Below, one piece after another: positions 23,370 to 35,728 of a DNA stretch of 64,000 bases (position 1 is its first letter; each line of letters begins with the position of its first letter). Origin of the DNA: Hybos culiciformis (lineage: Eukaryota > Arthropoda > Insecta > Diptera > Hybotidae); contig CAXFZM010000330.1 of NCBI GenBank assembly GCA_964007475.1, forward strand, positions 186,001 through 250,000, in the 5' to 3' direction. The translations under genes were made by a program, and so were the position numbers. The notes beneath the pieces were generated by a model that did no database searches, was not told the origin of the DNA, and worked only from the letters and a program-made list of their open reading frames with translations.

Positions 23370-23372
<3 letters not shown>
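21907..23372. other. AT-rich stretch with no supported gene
   Basis: A patch around 23120-23330 (TTTGTCTGTTCTCAATCACA, then CGGAAGGTTTTGAAATCTA) has the style of a repeat 3' flank but has no second copy that I can align here. The 22113-22361 frame is Phe/Lys-rich and unsupported. Confidence 0.45.

Positions 23373-23400
<28 letters not shown>
23373..23400. repeat. (CA)14 microsatellite
   Basis: Fourteen uninterrupted CA units. Confidence 0.95.
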
Positions 23401-23405
<5 letters not shown>

Positions 23406-23554
23406 AGTTTTAATATTAAAGTAAGTTCGACATACCCGTGTGAAACCGGAAAATCTCAACTGGTATATACTTAATAAAGCCAAAAATATCTAAATTGAAA
23501 ATGATTTTCATCTACATCTAAAGGAAACAGCTTCCATATTCATCTCTAAATTTG

Positions 23555-23555
<1 letters not shown>

Positions 23556-23590
<35 letters not shown>
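23556..23590. repeat. (TA)n microsatellite
   Basis: About seventeen uninterrupted TA units. Confidence 0.95.
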
Positions 23591-23596
<6 letters not shown>

Positions 23597-24649
23597 TCAA
23601 TTTCTCTTGGTCTTAGAAATATAAAAAGTTATGAATTATAAAATATTTATATTATAAAATATTTGAAGTGTAATGGGGATACTTAAGGCTTTCATAAAAT
23701 ATAGAACCAATTATTATTGTATATTTATTAATTAAATTTTATAGGTAAAATTCTTTTTAACATTATCTCAACAATCTAATTACAAGTTATTGCTTTAAAT
23801 AAGTATTCTTTTATTTTGATATCTAAGACAAAATAAGTCAATTAGAACTTGAACTTAAAATGGAATTAATATTTTAAGAGTTTTAATAATTCATTTTAAG
23901 TAAATATTTTATTAATAAAATTAATAATAAAATTAATTAACTTCGTGTGTGTGTCATAATAAGAAAATAAAATATTGTACATGATTATGTGTCTTAATTT
24001 TGACTAAACAGATATGAAAAATTAATGAGATATATATTTTATTTTAATGTTGTTTAATAAAATTTTTTTTTTTTAATGAAAATATCTTTTGAAAATTGTG
24101 CCTTTAAATTGATCTGATTTACGGTCATTTTTAGTACTTTAAAAGATGTAGATATCTATATAATTTACTTACGTTTACATAAAATTAAATATTTTATATT
24201 TTCTGTTGCCATTAAACTTTTATTACAACTTAACGATGGAACTTATTAATAAAGCTGTGGATCCATATTCAATTTTTTTATATAAAAGGTTTGTCTAAAC
24301 ATACAATGTTGAGATTGCGATTTGTTTCTCTACAATGAGTAAATTGTACTAATAATAATATGTCTCTATAGTTGATAATAAGAAAATTATATACTTTTAC
24401 GTAATTTCCGGCAGTTTTTTGATTGCCAACAAAGTCTCACGTATCGTATTTCAAAAATTAGAAAAACATTTATTTTATTTTATTATATCAATAAATTTAT
24501 ATGGGCGATCTTCGCTTTTTAAACTCTATGTAACTTTATTAATAGTTTTCAGAAAAATTATAATATTAATAGGCATTCTACCATGTAGGTATCTATATAG
24601 TATTTTTGTTTTTTATTTTTTTTTAATCAGTAAGTGAGCCTAATTTCTA

Positions 24650-24805
24650 TAAGATTGATTGACTATTGACAAAAATTAAAATTAGAAATAAGAAGTCAAG
24701 ACAAAGTAAAAGTTGGAAAATATTATTAAAAAATGTATTTTAAAAATTCCAAATTTGTTTAACTTCAGTGAATATTTCACGGGTTTCGACTAGTATCAAT
24801 GAATA
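24650..24805 (-). repeat. Dispersed repeat, copy 2 (inverted relative to 13235-13390)
   Basis: Begins GATTGATTGACTATTGACAA and ends TTTCACGGGTTTCGACTA, the reverse complement of 13235-13390 with minor gaps. Neither copy has recognisable coding content. Confidence 0.65.
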
Positions 24806-26099
24806 TTGAATACAAAGTATGTTTTTAAAAATAAAAATTAATTACGTCTAACTAATATTTATGGAAAGTGCGAATAATTTATTCGATTTAAATTTATTAG
24901 TTCTCATTAGATGGAGAATAATTACACCAAAAATTGAAAGTCTTCTAAAATTATTACCAAATCTTTGTATATGTTTTTCATTTTCAAGTTTCCATATTAT
25001 AAATTCAGTAGAAATTGAACAAATATTTTGCCAAATAAAATTTATTTCCATTTTAAATTTCAACAAGGAAAATATTATAATTTAGATTATATAATTTACT
25101 TTATGTCATTTTCAATAGACGATTAAATTTTAATCTATTATATAATATATTGTAAAATACATATACTTATATATGTACTTGTATATATACTACATACATA
25201 AGTTTGTTATGTTATGTGGACATTGTAAAGAGAGTAATTTAATATTTTTGACAATTTCATGTATGATATTTATAAAATAAATTGCAATATATATATTTTA
25301 TATTTGTTTTTCACCAAATATTGAGCATTAATATAATTTAGTACGTACATTTTCAAAGATTAATAAAAATGAAATTGACTCTAATTTATTTAAAATGTAA
25401 TTTCACAACGTCATAATAATAATTTTTAAATAATGTATATTAAAACCCAGGAAACATTAATGAATGTGCATATATATGTTTAGTCCAAATTTTTTAATTA
25501 ATATCTTTAAAATGCCAATAAAGTATTATTTGTTTGATTTTTATCAAAAATTTCGTAACAAAATAAAAACATATCCAAATTATTGATAAAAAGATATTTA
25601 TATATTAAGAGCATTATTTCATTCATTCATTTATTTTTTCCAAGCTGATATAATACATTTACATTATAATTACTTATATTTAGAGATTTAGTATCGTATG
25701 CTACTTTACTACTAAGAAATTTATGTTATTACATTATGACTAATTCTATATTTTTATCAAAACATTTAATATAGGAAAAAGCTAAAACCTATTTGACTTC
25801 TTTAAAACTAATACTAGCTTACTATCTTACATAATAATTAACTAACCTAAGGGAAATATTTACAAAAGGATATTGGGAATTATACACTATTTGCAAAATT
25901 AATTATTTCAGAATTTTCCGATCTTATGCATATTTCGTTGAAATTAAAACTTAATTCATTGATTTTTTCGTATTTAAGAGCATTATATTCATTCTATTTT
26001 CTGGTATAGTTTTGAATATTTTATACTTTTGTATATTATATAAGATCAATACTTCAATACCAGTCAAGAGTTTAATGTTAATGTCGACAAAAAACTAGA
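24806..26099. other. AT-rich stretch with no supported feature
   Basis: Overlapping frames on both strands around 24848-25085 are mirror images of the same AT-rich bases and are not supported as genes. Confidence 0.55.
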
Positions 26100-26360
26100 A
26101 ATTTATTATTATGTTTGGCTGTACTTCCAAAAGGGTCGTGAGATACGGAGACAACGTTTTCACCCAACTTTAGGATACGTGAACTGAGAATATATATATA
26201 TGTCGTTATACCCACAAATGCCATATAATGGTGGAAAAATGCAACTGAACTTTTTTTAAATATCGGTTTTTTTTTCAAATTTTCTCTATAACGGTAAATC
26301 CTTCTTTTTTTTTAAATGTAGATAATTAAATTCCACAAATTTAGAAAAACATGAAATTTT
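26100..26360. mobile_element. Partial copy (one arm) of the 47.6-kb long-TIR MITE family
   Basis: GCTGTACTTCCAAAAGGGTC, then TATATGTCGTTATACCCAC, AAATGCCATATAATGG, TAACGGTAAATCCTTC and AAATGTAGATAATTAAATT follow the same order as the left arm of the element at 47640-48316. Only one arm is present. Confidence 0.6.
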
Positions 26361-26380
26361 AAAATCTTTAAGGACTCCGC

Positions 26381-26755
26381 AGTAAATCTAAACTGACCAT
26401 ATTTGTCCCGCTTAATGCGGGACAAATGCGGGACATTTTTACTTATTCGGAAATATAATTTAAATATAATATGAATAACAAAGGGTTACTGAGATATTGA
26501 GTTTTGAAAAATATAAACAAGTATTATTTTTATTTATTTGATTTTATTTTTTATTTATTTTTTTTCAAAATTCAATATGTCAGTAACCCTTTGATAGTTT
26601 TTTTAAGTTCCATTGCTTTTTGAATAGGTAATTAACAGTTGGATTGATGGTCACCAAAAGTTGGACAACCTCAAAAATGCTGTACCGTTTTCGAGCTATT
26701 TGCGAATAACTAAAAATGTTCCGCATTTGACAAATATGGTCAGTTTAAGTAAATC
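26381..26755. mobile_element. hAT-type MITE with perfect 8-bp target duplication
   Basis: The element runs from 26389 to 26747 (359 bp). Its terminal inverted repeats are perfect over 19 bp: TAAACTGACCATATTTGTC at the left and its reverse complement at the right. AGTAAATC flanks it at 26381-26388 and 26748-26755. The left end also carries GTCCCGCTTAATGCGGGAC. An internal inverted pair (26481-26516 with 26565-26594, containing AAAGGGTTACTGA) makes most of the element foldable. No reading frame. Confidence 0.85.
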
Positions 26756-26759
26756 GCTT

Positions 26760-28154
26760 TTATATTCTTTTTGGCCTATTGTACCTTTTTACCTTATATT
26801 TATCATCGCTGCTCTCTAAATATACCAATTTTCACTGAAATCCATTTTCAGCCTTCTGTCCCAGTTCAAGATTGATTCCGGGCTAAAAAAAATTTTAGGT
26901 AACTCTATATCCACTCACTAATTAAATTTTATCAGAATCCTTTGTAAACTTATAAAACAAAAAAACAAAAAAAGTTATATATAAAGTAATTGGGATACTC
27001 ATACACTAAACTAGATTACGCTTATTTTGGCATCAAAATAGTTATAGTTATTTTACTGCGCTACAGACACACAGAGAAAATGTAAAAATATTTAATCCGT
27101 TTTTGTAGTTTTTGATGGAAAACGAGCTTAAAATTACTCTGTCAAAAATACAAACTTTTCATTGCAGAAAGAGTTTTTTTATTCGCTCCCGCGAGTGTCT
27201 TAAATTTCTTAAACACCGAATTGAAAAATATTTCATGTAGGTTTTCCTATAAATTGTTCAGCATTTATATATCAAAAAAACTAAAATGTCAAATAGATAT
27301 AAATAGATTTGCTTTTTACTCCAGAAGCAGCGTGGTCTGATATTTATAACAGAAAAAACAAAATTGTTTTTTAGTTGCTTGTGCCAATCTTTTTGAATAT
27401 AGCATAAGTGAAAGTCCTTTCAATCCAAATTGAAAAAAATATCAAATAAGAATATGAAACTAAGTGAAGCATGAAAGTAATGCCTCAATTTTTGTTGCCT
27501 TTTTTTATTAGTTTAATAATGCCGAACATTTAAATCACATTATTGTTTTAAAAAAGATTTTTTTAATGTGTATATTTTGTGAATGGTCTTAATATTATAT
27601 AATTTAGCATTAATTTTTTTTTTTTTTCAATTTTATTTTTTATATTTTAAAATTGATATCAACAACTATTACTATTATTATAAGTTTCCTGAAATTTTTT
27701 ATATATATATACTTAGGTACTATATAATATTTAATTTGTAACAAGGCACGAATTTAGTTCAATATGAAATAATATACTTTAAACTAGATATCTTATAATT
27801 TAAAAAAAAAAAAAATATATAATTTTAAATAATAAAAAAATTTATATATGTATCCAGTATCTATATCTATGCATAAAAAATATGAAAAGAAAATAGCCTT
27901 TGGATAAAACTAAAATTACTTAGAATAGTCATTGTAGCACAACTAAAGGCTACAATAATATTATATAATAATGCTTTCAATACAATTTTATTCTAATGTT
28001 GTATAAAAAACATGCTTTATTCTTTATTGTATGTAATATGTATAGGAACAATTATTAATTTTTCAGAGTTGACATATATAAACCTATAAATAGATATATA
28101 AAATTATTTTTAAAGATATCATACTTGCAATGGAAGGGTTATTTGATCCACCCG
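26760..28154. other. AT-rich stretch; one repeat-tail-like patch
   Basis: About 26760-27080 ends with TTTTACTGCGCTACAGACAC, a phrase common at the 3' side of dispersed insect repeats. A comparable patch (TTTTAGTGCGCGACAGACAG) occurs near 43760. Ends are not definable. Confidence 0.4.
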
Positions 28155-28720
28155 GCTTTTTGTCACAAAAATTGAGTCATAAAGTCTAGTGACGTTATGA
28201 CACTTTGTAAAAGGTATATAAAGTTAAAACTTGGAAAAAAACTTTATATTAAATTATTTATATTAAATATCCCAAATGAGACATAAGGTCAATTGACTCT
28301 ACTACAAAGTGTCATAACGTCCAATTGACTTTATGTTTCAATTTTTGATACATAAAGTCAATTGACATTTTGACACCATGCCAGTTAATGATAACGTAGA
28401 ATATTTCAAAAGTTTAATTAATGATTAATATTTCATGTGCAACTCGTTAAGGACCTGCAATTTGATTGCGTAGCTCGTAAGATACCGCCCAACGGGAGTA
28501 TTGCAGTCCTAGCAGAGTACACTAGTTAAAGTGTATGATCGTTCTGCACTTGATTCTAATTTAAAACTATACGAGTGTACTATAAAGTACTTTTTTATGA
28601 AAATGAGGTCCGCATGATTTTTAATTCACCTTTCATTTCCAAATTTATGCACAGACAACATTATGGAATTTTCGAAGGGGTGCCTTAAGGTCAATTGACT
28701 TTTTGTCACTTTAAATCTTG
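28155..28720. repeat. Word-repeat cluster built on AAAGTCAATTGAC
   Basis: ATAAAGTCAATTGAC and variants (AAGGTCAATTGAC, GTCCAATTGACTTTATG) recur at about 28173, 28291, 28331, 28352 and 28688. GACGTTATGACACTTTGT at about 28191 pairs with ACAAAGTGTCATAACGTC at about 28304, so at least 28190-28325 is foldable. Similar in style to the foldbacks at 6.4, 7.9 and 34 kb but with a different word. The frame at 28626-28892 is not recognised. Confidence 0.6.
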
Positions 28721-29955
28721 AGTTTATGTCTCTTTTTGAAAGTGACATAAATTCAATGATCTTCACGCACGCCCCTGAAATTTTTAATTCATACAAAGTA
28801 TATAATTTTTGTTTCAGGTCCGGTCCAATAATTTCTTGTAGATTTGATTTTAAAACGAAATCCGTTATCTGATTATTTGGATTTGGAACCAAGAGTCAAT
28901 TACATTTCTTCAATCAAAGTTAAAACTTATTTAAAATCGTCTAAATTTGAAACATCTCTATCTGTTTAAAAAGTTTAACCTGACCAATGATGTTGCCATG
29001 GTAATGAAATTTGAAACCAATTTGAGAAATTTTCTGAAGAAAATATATTTTGCGAAAATTAATTCCTTTTTTCTTTCTAAGAAGGTTAAATTAATGGTTT
29101 TGTGCGTATATATGAATTGAATTTTTATTTTGCGTAATATTTTTATATAGATACATATTCTCATTTCATTCATACTGTTTCATTTAGATTTCAGCTAACA
29201 CCTTTGTTAGTTAATAATAATAATAGTTGAAAAATATAAATGAATTAATTGCATGTGGTCATTTGGTGGTCTTTTAATTTTTTTGTTTCTTTAGATAATT
29301 CTGTTAAGGTTACGGAAGGAAAAAATTTAATTACATTTTGTTTTAATATTTTTAATATTATTTAACAATAATTATGTACAAAGAAATTATTATAAATATT
29401 TTAATGTTTAGTAATAAAATTTTTCACTTAGTATTTCTTGGTCGATTAGTTCTTTATTATTACTTTATAATTATTTAAATTATATAATTCATATATTGGA
29501 TTACAAGAATAATATTGTGTTAACTAAAACTTATAATTGCAACATGTTGAAGTTACTTTAAGTTACTATGAAATGTTATTTTTACTATTATTCACAAAAA
29601 AAAAAAAGAAGAATTTTTTAATTTACACTTACTTAATGCTACTAAAAGTTCTTTTTTTATGTAGAAAAACATAAAAATTGCAGAAAGCTAATTTTTGGAA
29701 AGGAGATGGGTGAAATGATCATAAAGATCTATTTTAGTATGATTTCAAAAATTCGATTTGTTTTCCGTTTGATCTTAAGATTCTTCAGTGAATTTCCATT
29801 CCTTCAGTGTTTCGCGGTTATATCCTTATAAGCTAAAATAGGTTTCATTGGGAATATTATACATAATTTAAGTTTCAATTGAAGAAAAGAAATTATTTTT
29901 TAAAAATTCTTTAAACTTTTACCGTTTCAATAACTTCAAAGTACGGTGTGCATAT
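28721..29955. other. AT-rich stretch with no supported feature
   Basis: No motif or repeat end identified. Confidence 0.55.
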
Positions 29956-30241
29956 TTACCTAGTTTAATCGATAGTCCAACTGTCGTTGAAAATATAGGT
30001 CAACTCTTTACATGATGTAGTCAAAAATGCCTGTGGTTGAAATTGGAACAAAAAAGAAACAAAATAAACAGATGTTGCTTATACTTTTAACAGGGTTAAC
30101 CCTGTTTACATGGAAAGCGTTAACTTAACCGAGCGAATTTCTTGGGTTTAGTGAGGTTAACTTTATTTCAATTCAATCACCGTGTGCATGTAGTTGATAC
30201 TTAGTTGAACGCGGTTTCAACTCTCCATGTAAACTAGGTAA
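29956..30241. mobile_element. MITE, copy 1 of a two-copy family in this window
   Basis: The ends are inverted: TTACCTAGTTTA at 29956 and TAAACTAGGTAA at 30241. Internal phrases (CTTTTAACAGGGTTAACCC, GAGCGAATTTCTTGGGTTTA, GGTTTCAACTCTCCATGTAA) reappear in reverse complement at 37571-37880. TA target sites are possible because TA sits at both ends. No reading frame. Confidence 0.7.
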
Positions 30242-33200
30242 TTTTTACATTATTACTATTGTAATATTATTACTTTTGTAATATTTTTGTATAAACTTAA
30301 ATACACATTGTTGTTGTTGTTGCTTAAAAGAAAACAACTTACTGTACTACATAAGCCCTATGATCTCAAAGTAAATATTTTATAATTTTCATGGTCAATA
30401 TTGATAATTTATTAATTTTTACAACAAATAAAAAAAAAGAAAAAGATACTTATTAATTTTTAAAAAAAAGTAAATTGATTTCAATAGTCACAAAAAAACA
30501 GTTTTTATCACATATAAAAAATAATCATATAATTTGAATTAACAAGTAGGTTAATGTTAATGATACAGAAAATTGAGTGTACTATATTCATAATTGTTTT
30601 TTTTTTGTTTTTTGGTACATGAAAAACAAATTCCGGATTATTTTGAATCGGAATTTTAAGTGTAAGATTACAAATAAAATTATTAATGTCATAATAAAGA
30701 AATTTATCAAAAATTATAAAGCTTAAAAAAAACCAATATCAGCGATTAAGTGAACACTGATTCTTTCGTGGAGCTTAAGTGATTGAAGTTTGTTATCAGG
30801 AATAATTTATTTAGAATTTTGAGTTTAACTAAACTTAATTTCCGTTTAAGCATTTTAATAACCAAAATTAGAAATCATAATTCAAAATTACCAAATTTAC
30901 CAAAAATTACAAAAATTAACAAATTACAGAAATCTGAAAAACATGTTTTCAAAATCTAGTTCTTTCAACTAATCTATATTATATGATTATTTTTTTTAAA
31001 GTTAAAGTTAACTTAAATTATTAAGTTACTCAATATTTACAACTTCGCTAATTGTCTCTGATAACTTGAACCAAATTAATCACATCCTATTTATCGTTAA
31101 GTTCATTAAACTTATCAATCAAAATTCTGCGTTATTAAAACATTCATTTCCTCATTTTTTTTTAATTTTTTATTTTTTTCAACAATTTTATATCTTATTT
31201 TCCTGTTGCATAAATTACAGATATTATCATTTGTTGCAAATGATATCTTCTTATAAATCTTATTTATAAAATGTATTTAATTTGTTTTCTTATATACAAC
31301 ATTTTTTTTTTTTTCTTCAAGTTCAATTAGCGATATCATATTAGCATATAAAAAGCAAATATTATGCTAATTTAATATATCAAAGGAGAATAATAATAAT
31401 TAAAATAAAAGAAATAAATAAATGCATCACCAGTTTAATAATAAGATACATATAATATATACTATAATGTTTTAAATCTACGTTGGAGTGGTTTATTATT
31501 ATAAGTTATATAATATATAATGTGTGTTGTTTTTAGAAAAATCTCTTAAATATTAATTATTAAATATATAATTATTAGCACCATGTAGACATGGGAACAA
31601 TGTTAATTTTACACATGTAGAAATATATCATTTCACATTTTTTTATGTGCTTGCTTCAATTCTAATTCCACACTATCCTTTAAGAAAAAACATTAAGATG
31701 CGAAATTTACACACCATGAAATTATGGTGTCTAGTGATTAAACAGCAAAATAAAATTTGGGATGTTATTTAATCGTACGAAGAATTAGATATGAACTTTA
31801 ATTCTAGAAAACAATGATGAAATATATAAATTTTTTTTGACTTTTTACCAGTAAATTTAAAGATCTACACCACAAAACTTCTACACAATATTAATTTTTA
31901 GAAAAATAGCGCATGTCATAAAAAAATAACAGCGTCTTGTAAAAATGTGTGTAGTTTTTGAAAAACTTCTTTTAATTTATGAAAGTATATTTGAAGTGAT
32001 GCAAGTATATTTGGTGTGATGACGAACACTGGAGAACAACTAATTTTTTATGATGGCTATAGCAATATGTTTCTAAAATTTGTTGTTTTTAAAACGAAAG
32101 ACTTAAGTCACAAACTTTTTTCCGGAATAAATTTTATAATGTTATATTATTTTAAAGAACTATTTATTTGATTACAAATGAAAAGCTGTAAAAATTATAG
32201 AATTTTTTTTTAGTCCTATTCATAAATTTTATAGTTACTATGTGAATGTTTCCATATAAGTGTTACAACTACAGACCTTTGGATATTACCTCTGCTAACC
32301 TTTTCTAAGAAAAAGTAAAATGATGTCTTATCTCCTGAACTTTTTGTGTCCCAAAGTTATAAATCAACTGAAGATATTGTAATAAGAAAGAAATTAAAAA
32401 ACCATATTTGAACTCTTTAACAATAAGTCTTTTTATTTTAATTGATTAAACAATAATAATTGATTTTACATATTTTGTCAATATTCATAATGATTTAATG
32501 ATAATTGATTTGTTAGTATTTAATATTATTGTAAGTATTTATTGCACATAGTGGAAGTGATTGTAGTAAGTCTATTCTAAAGTATTTAAAATATAATTAG
32601 TGTAGGTGTTTTATGGTAAGTATTTAGAATAAGAGAGTAAATTGGTTCCGTATTGGTGAGCACATGCGACCATTATAAAGTCAGGTGGTCAGGTTGATCA
32701 AGACAACAAAATATGTATAGATTTTGTTGTTAAAAAATTGATTTTAAAGTGCTGTTTTTACTGCTAACAGATTTCAAAAGAATTAAAAGTACAACATTGT
32801 ACAACATTTTACTTAAATTCAAAACACATAAGTTGTACAATGACGGTAAGTATAATAGTACGAAAAGGTACAACAATCTTCATATATTAAATGTTTGATT
32901 TTAAGATTTTAAAATTTTTAACTAGAACTTTTTCGAAACCTACAAATTAACAGAGAATTCGATAAGGCGATAAACATATTATAAATAAAACTGTTGCATT
33001 AAATAATTTATTTTAAATATTTGGTGATTACTTTAAATCTACAATGGAAAGATTTGATAATATTCACTTTGTTTTAACTTAAAGATTATTTTCCTCTGAT
33101 TGAATACAAAATAAAGGATGTAATCTTTCATTCACAGTTTTGTAAAATGTATATTACAAAATTATACATGAGTGAAATATAATATATGAATTTATTTTCG

Positions 33201-34111
33201 TACATTTGTAATTTATGCAACAAAAAGTACATATATTTTGCATCAACATAAACTTCCAACTGATAAAAATCTAAATCTTTTACCATACACACATATTTGA
33301 TTATTATATTTTTTAAATCAGCTTTTAAATCAAGTTTATATATTTTATTTAATTTAAATGTATGTTGTAAATGTGTATAATGCATGTGTTTGATTTTAGT
33401 TAATTGTTAGACAAAATTGTTAAACAATAAGATCCATTCCAACGAAAATAATTTTTATTTCTTGAAACTTTGATGTTTTTTTATATGGCTTATATGGTCT
33501 TTTCCTGCATCCAAAATCAAAAACTAGATTTCCCGTCCATCTTCCACTAAAATACTCATACCTTATGAAATGCGTAATCGATTACAATTCGTAATCACAA
33601 CATTTTAATAATCTTAAACAAAAATTATAAACAACTTAATTTTGTTGAATATATTTTTGAGGTGGAATGTAACATGGCTGGGTTCAATCTATCGCCCGAT
33701 CGAAAAAGACTTAAAAATTATTGACTCAAATCTAGCATAACATAAAGCTTTAAAAATATAAGTGATTGTGTCAAATATTTTTTGGGCATAAATGATTTAT
33801 AGGTATTTTTTTAATATAAACAATAGTTTTTTTTTAGCAGATGATTTGAAAAAAAAAATGTTTTCTTAATTTTTGCATATTTAATTGCATATATTATTAT
33901 GGGTTATAAATTTTATGAACATGATGTTTTTATCACATTTTTAGCTTGTAAATTTAAGTCATAAATCACTTTTGGATGAGAAATTTTATGCGAAAAAAAA
34001 AATTTGATAATGATTGAAAGTATGAATCAGAAAAAATTATCTATCTAGATTTCGTTATTTAAGTATATTAATGACATTTTCAAAATTTATCTAAATCATC
34101 AGAACAATCTC
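30242..34111. other. AT-rich stretch with no supported gene
   Basis: Open frames at 31066-31269 and 33128-33385 are Ile/Tyr/Lys-rich and unsupported. A short palindrome ACACCATGAAATTATGGTGT occurs at about 31711. Otherwise nothing recognisable. Confidence 0.55.
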
Positions 34112-34240
34112 TAGGGCACTCCGAAATAATTTATACGGACATAATTTATACGAGAAAAACCACATTGTTTATACGATTGAAAGCGACATTATTTATACAA
34201 AAAAAAAACCACATTATTCATACGATAAATAATGTCGTTT

Positions 34241-35338
34241 TTGGAACGTAGTTCCTTATCAGACGCTCTTGTGCTAAGTGTCGCTAAAATATGATAAACA
34301 AAAAAAAAAAGTAAAAAAAAATTTTTTTTTTTTTTGTTGAAATTTTGAATTTTTTAAAAATTATTTAAATTCACTATTGAATTTGAATGTTAAATTTAAT
34401 TTAAATTTAAATATTTTTTTTTTTTTTTTTTAATATAAAACAAAACAAAATAAATTTTCTTATTATTATACGATATTTTTTAATTTTTTAAATAAAAAAA
34501 ATAAACTCTTGTCGCTTAAAGCTTTTTTTTTTGATATTTTTTTTTCTCTTTCCAATTGGAAATTTGAAATTGGATATTTGTTTCGCTTTTTATTGTCGCT
34601 TAGTCCAAAACAGTGGTTGACTTTATTATGCTACAATGAAAATTTATTAAAATGCATACAGATTGATTGGGCATACACCGTCGTACGAATGAAATGAGAA
34701 CTAACTTAGAAACTGGATTTTTTCACACAGAAAAAAACTAACTAATAGCCTTTCCAAACTTATTTTCTTATAATCTTATGATACATTAAAGAAATCCGTT
34801 CGTGTTATAAAAAAAATTTACGTATTTAAATATTTTTTAGTTATTTTAATAAATATTGTGTTCTTTGTTTTGCATTAATAATTAATGGAAATAAAACAAA
34901 AAAAATAGTAAACATCCAATGAAATTTATAAAATTAAAATCAAAATTTCTATCAAAGTTATCTATCAATATTATCTGTACAAAATAATTACGATGTTTCA
35001 CATCTATCAATCGTCCCGCCGGTTCTTGTGTTTTTTATTGAACTTTGTATGAAAATTGATAAACTTAAATTTTATTTCAATTTATAAAATATTTATAAAA
35101 TAAAATATTTAGAAAATATTAATTTTTTATTATTAACTAATTAATATTTTATAGTTCAAATAAAATTTAGTTTTTCATACTAATTTCAATGTAAATAATT
35201 GTGTTGCAAACAACAAAAACAAAAAATAAAATTTATAAATAAATTAACGATACTTGTTAGTTTTTTTAAAGTTTAAATAAACTCAATTTGAATTAATTAA
35301 AATGAAAATTACTCATACGCAAAGAAACTACGTTCCAA
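34241..35338. mobile_element. Nested TIR element, family shared with 62587-62955
   Basis: The ends TTGGAACGTAGTT and AACTACGTTCCAA are inverted. The left region (TAGTTCCTTATCAGACGCTC then TTGTG) and the part around 35030-35190 (AAATATTAATTTTTTATTAT, ACTAATTAATATTTTATAGT, CAAATAAAATTTAG) reappear in the same order at 62587-62955. Very AT-rich; no coding capacity (the frame at 34509-34697 is not recognised). Confidence 0.65.
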
Positions 35339-35511
35339 TCGGGTGTCCCATGACAACTCTTGTGTTTTTTTTTGTATAAATAATGTTGCTTTTAAAACGA
35401 CATTATTTATCGTATGAACAATGTCGTTTTTTTATCGTATGAATAATGTCATTTTTAAAACGACACTATTTATCGTATGTGAGTAAAAAAGATAAAATAT
35501 TTTTGTGGTAG

Positions 35512-35595
35512 ACACACGGGAAGGGGGGCAGCAGGGCGCCGCAAATGCTACTGACCAACAGCCCGCCCGCCGCTCTGCTGCCCCTTCCCGTGTGT
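35512..35595. repeat. GC-rich hairpin 1
   Basis: ACACACGGGAAGGGG then GGCAGCAGGGCG pairs with CGCTCTGCTGCCCC then TTCCCGTGTGT. The interior (CGCAAATGCTACTGACCAAC and AGCCCGCCCGC) recurs in inverted orientation in hairpin 2. It is far more GC-rich than anything else nearby. Confidence 0.9.
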
Positions 35596-35620
35596 AACTC
35601 ACAATATCTCCGATAAAATT

Positions 35621-35728
35621 TTGTGTTCTAAGCAAAAGGGGAAGGGGGGCAGCAGGGCGGCGGGCAGGCGGTTGGTCAGTGGGATTTGCTGCGCTGCCCG
35701 CCCCCTTACCCTTTTGCTTAGAACACAA
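35621..35728. repeat. GC-rich hairpin 2
   Basis: TTGTGTTCTAAGCAAAAGGG pairs with CCCTTTTGCTTAGAACACAA at the outside (the right side carries one extra A/C step). The interior GGGGCAGCAGGGCGGCGGGC, then GGTTGGTCAGTGGGATTTGC, then TGCCCGCCCC is the inverted relative of hairpin 1's core: GGTTGGTCAGT here, ACTGACCAAC there. The two hairpins therefore share one core of about 60 bp but have different outer stems. Confidence 0.9.

Noticed and set aside
24848..25085. Pair of convergent 70-75-aa frames
   Set aside because: Same AT-rich bases read on both strands; no motif on either.
35512..35728. CpG island or bacterial insert
   Set aside because: The GC-rich block is only about 200 bp, consists of two inverted hairpins, and has no coding or promoter features; structure explains it better.
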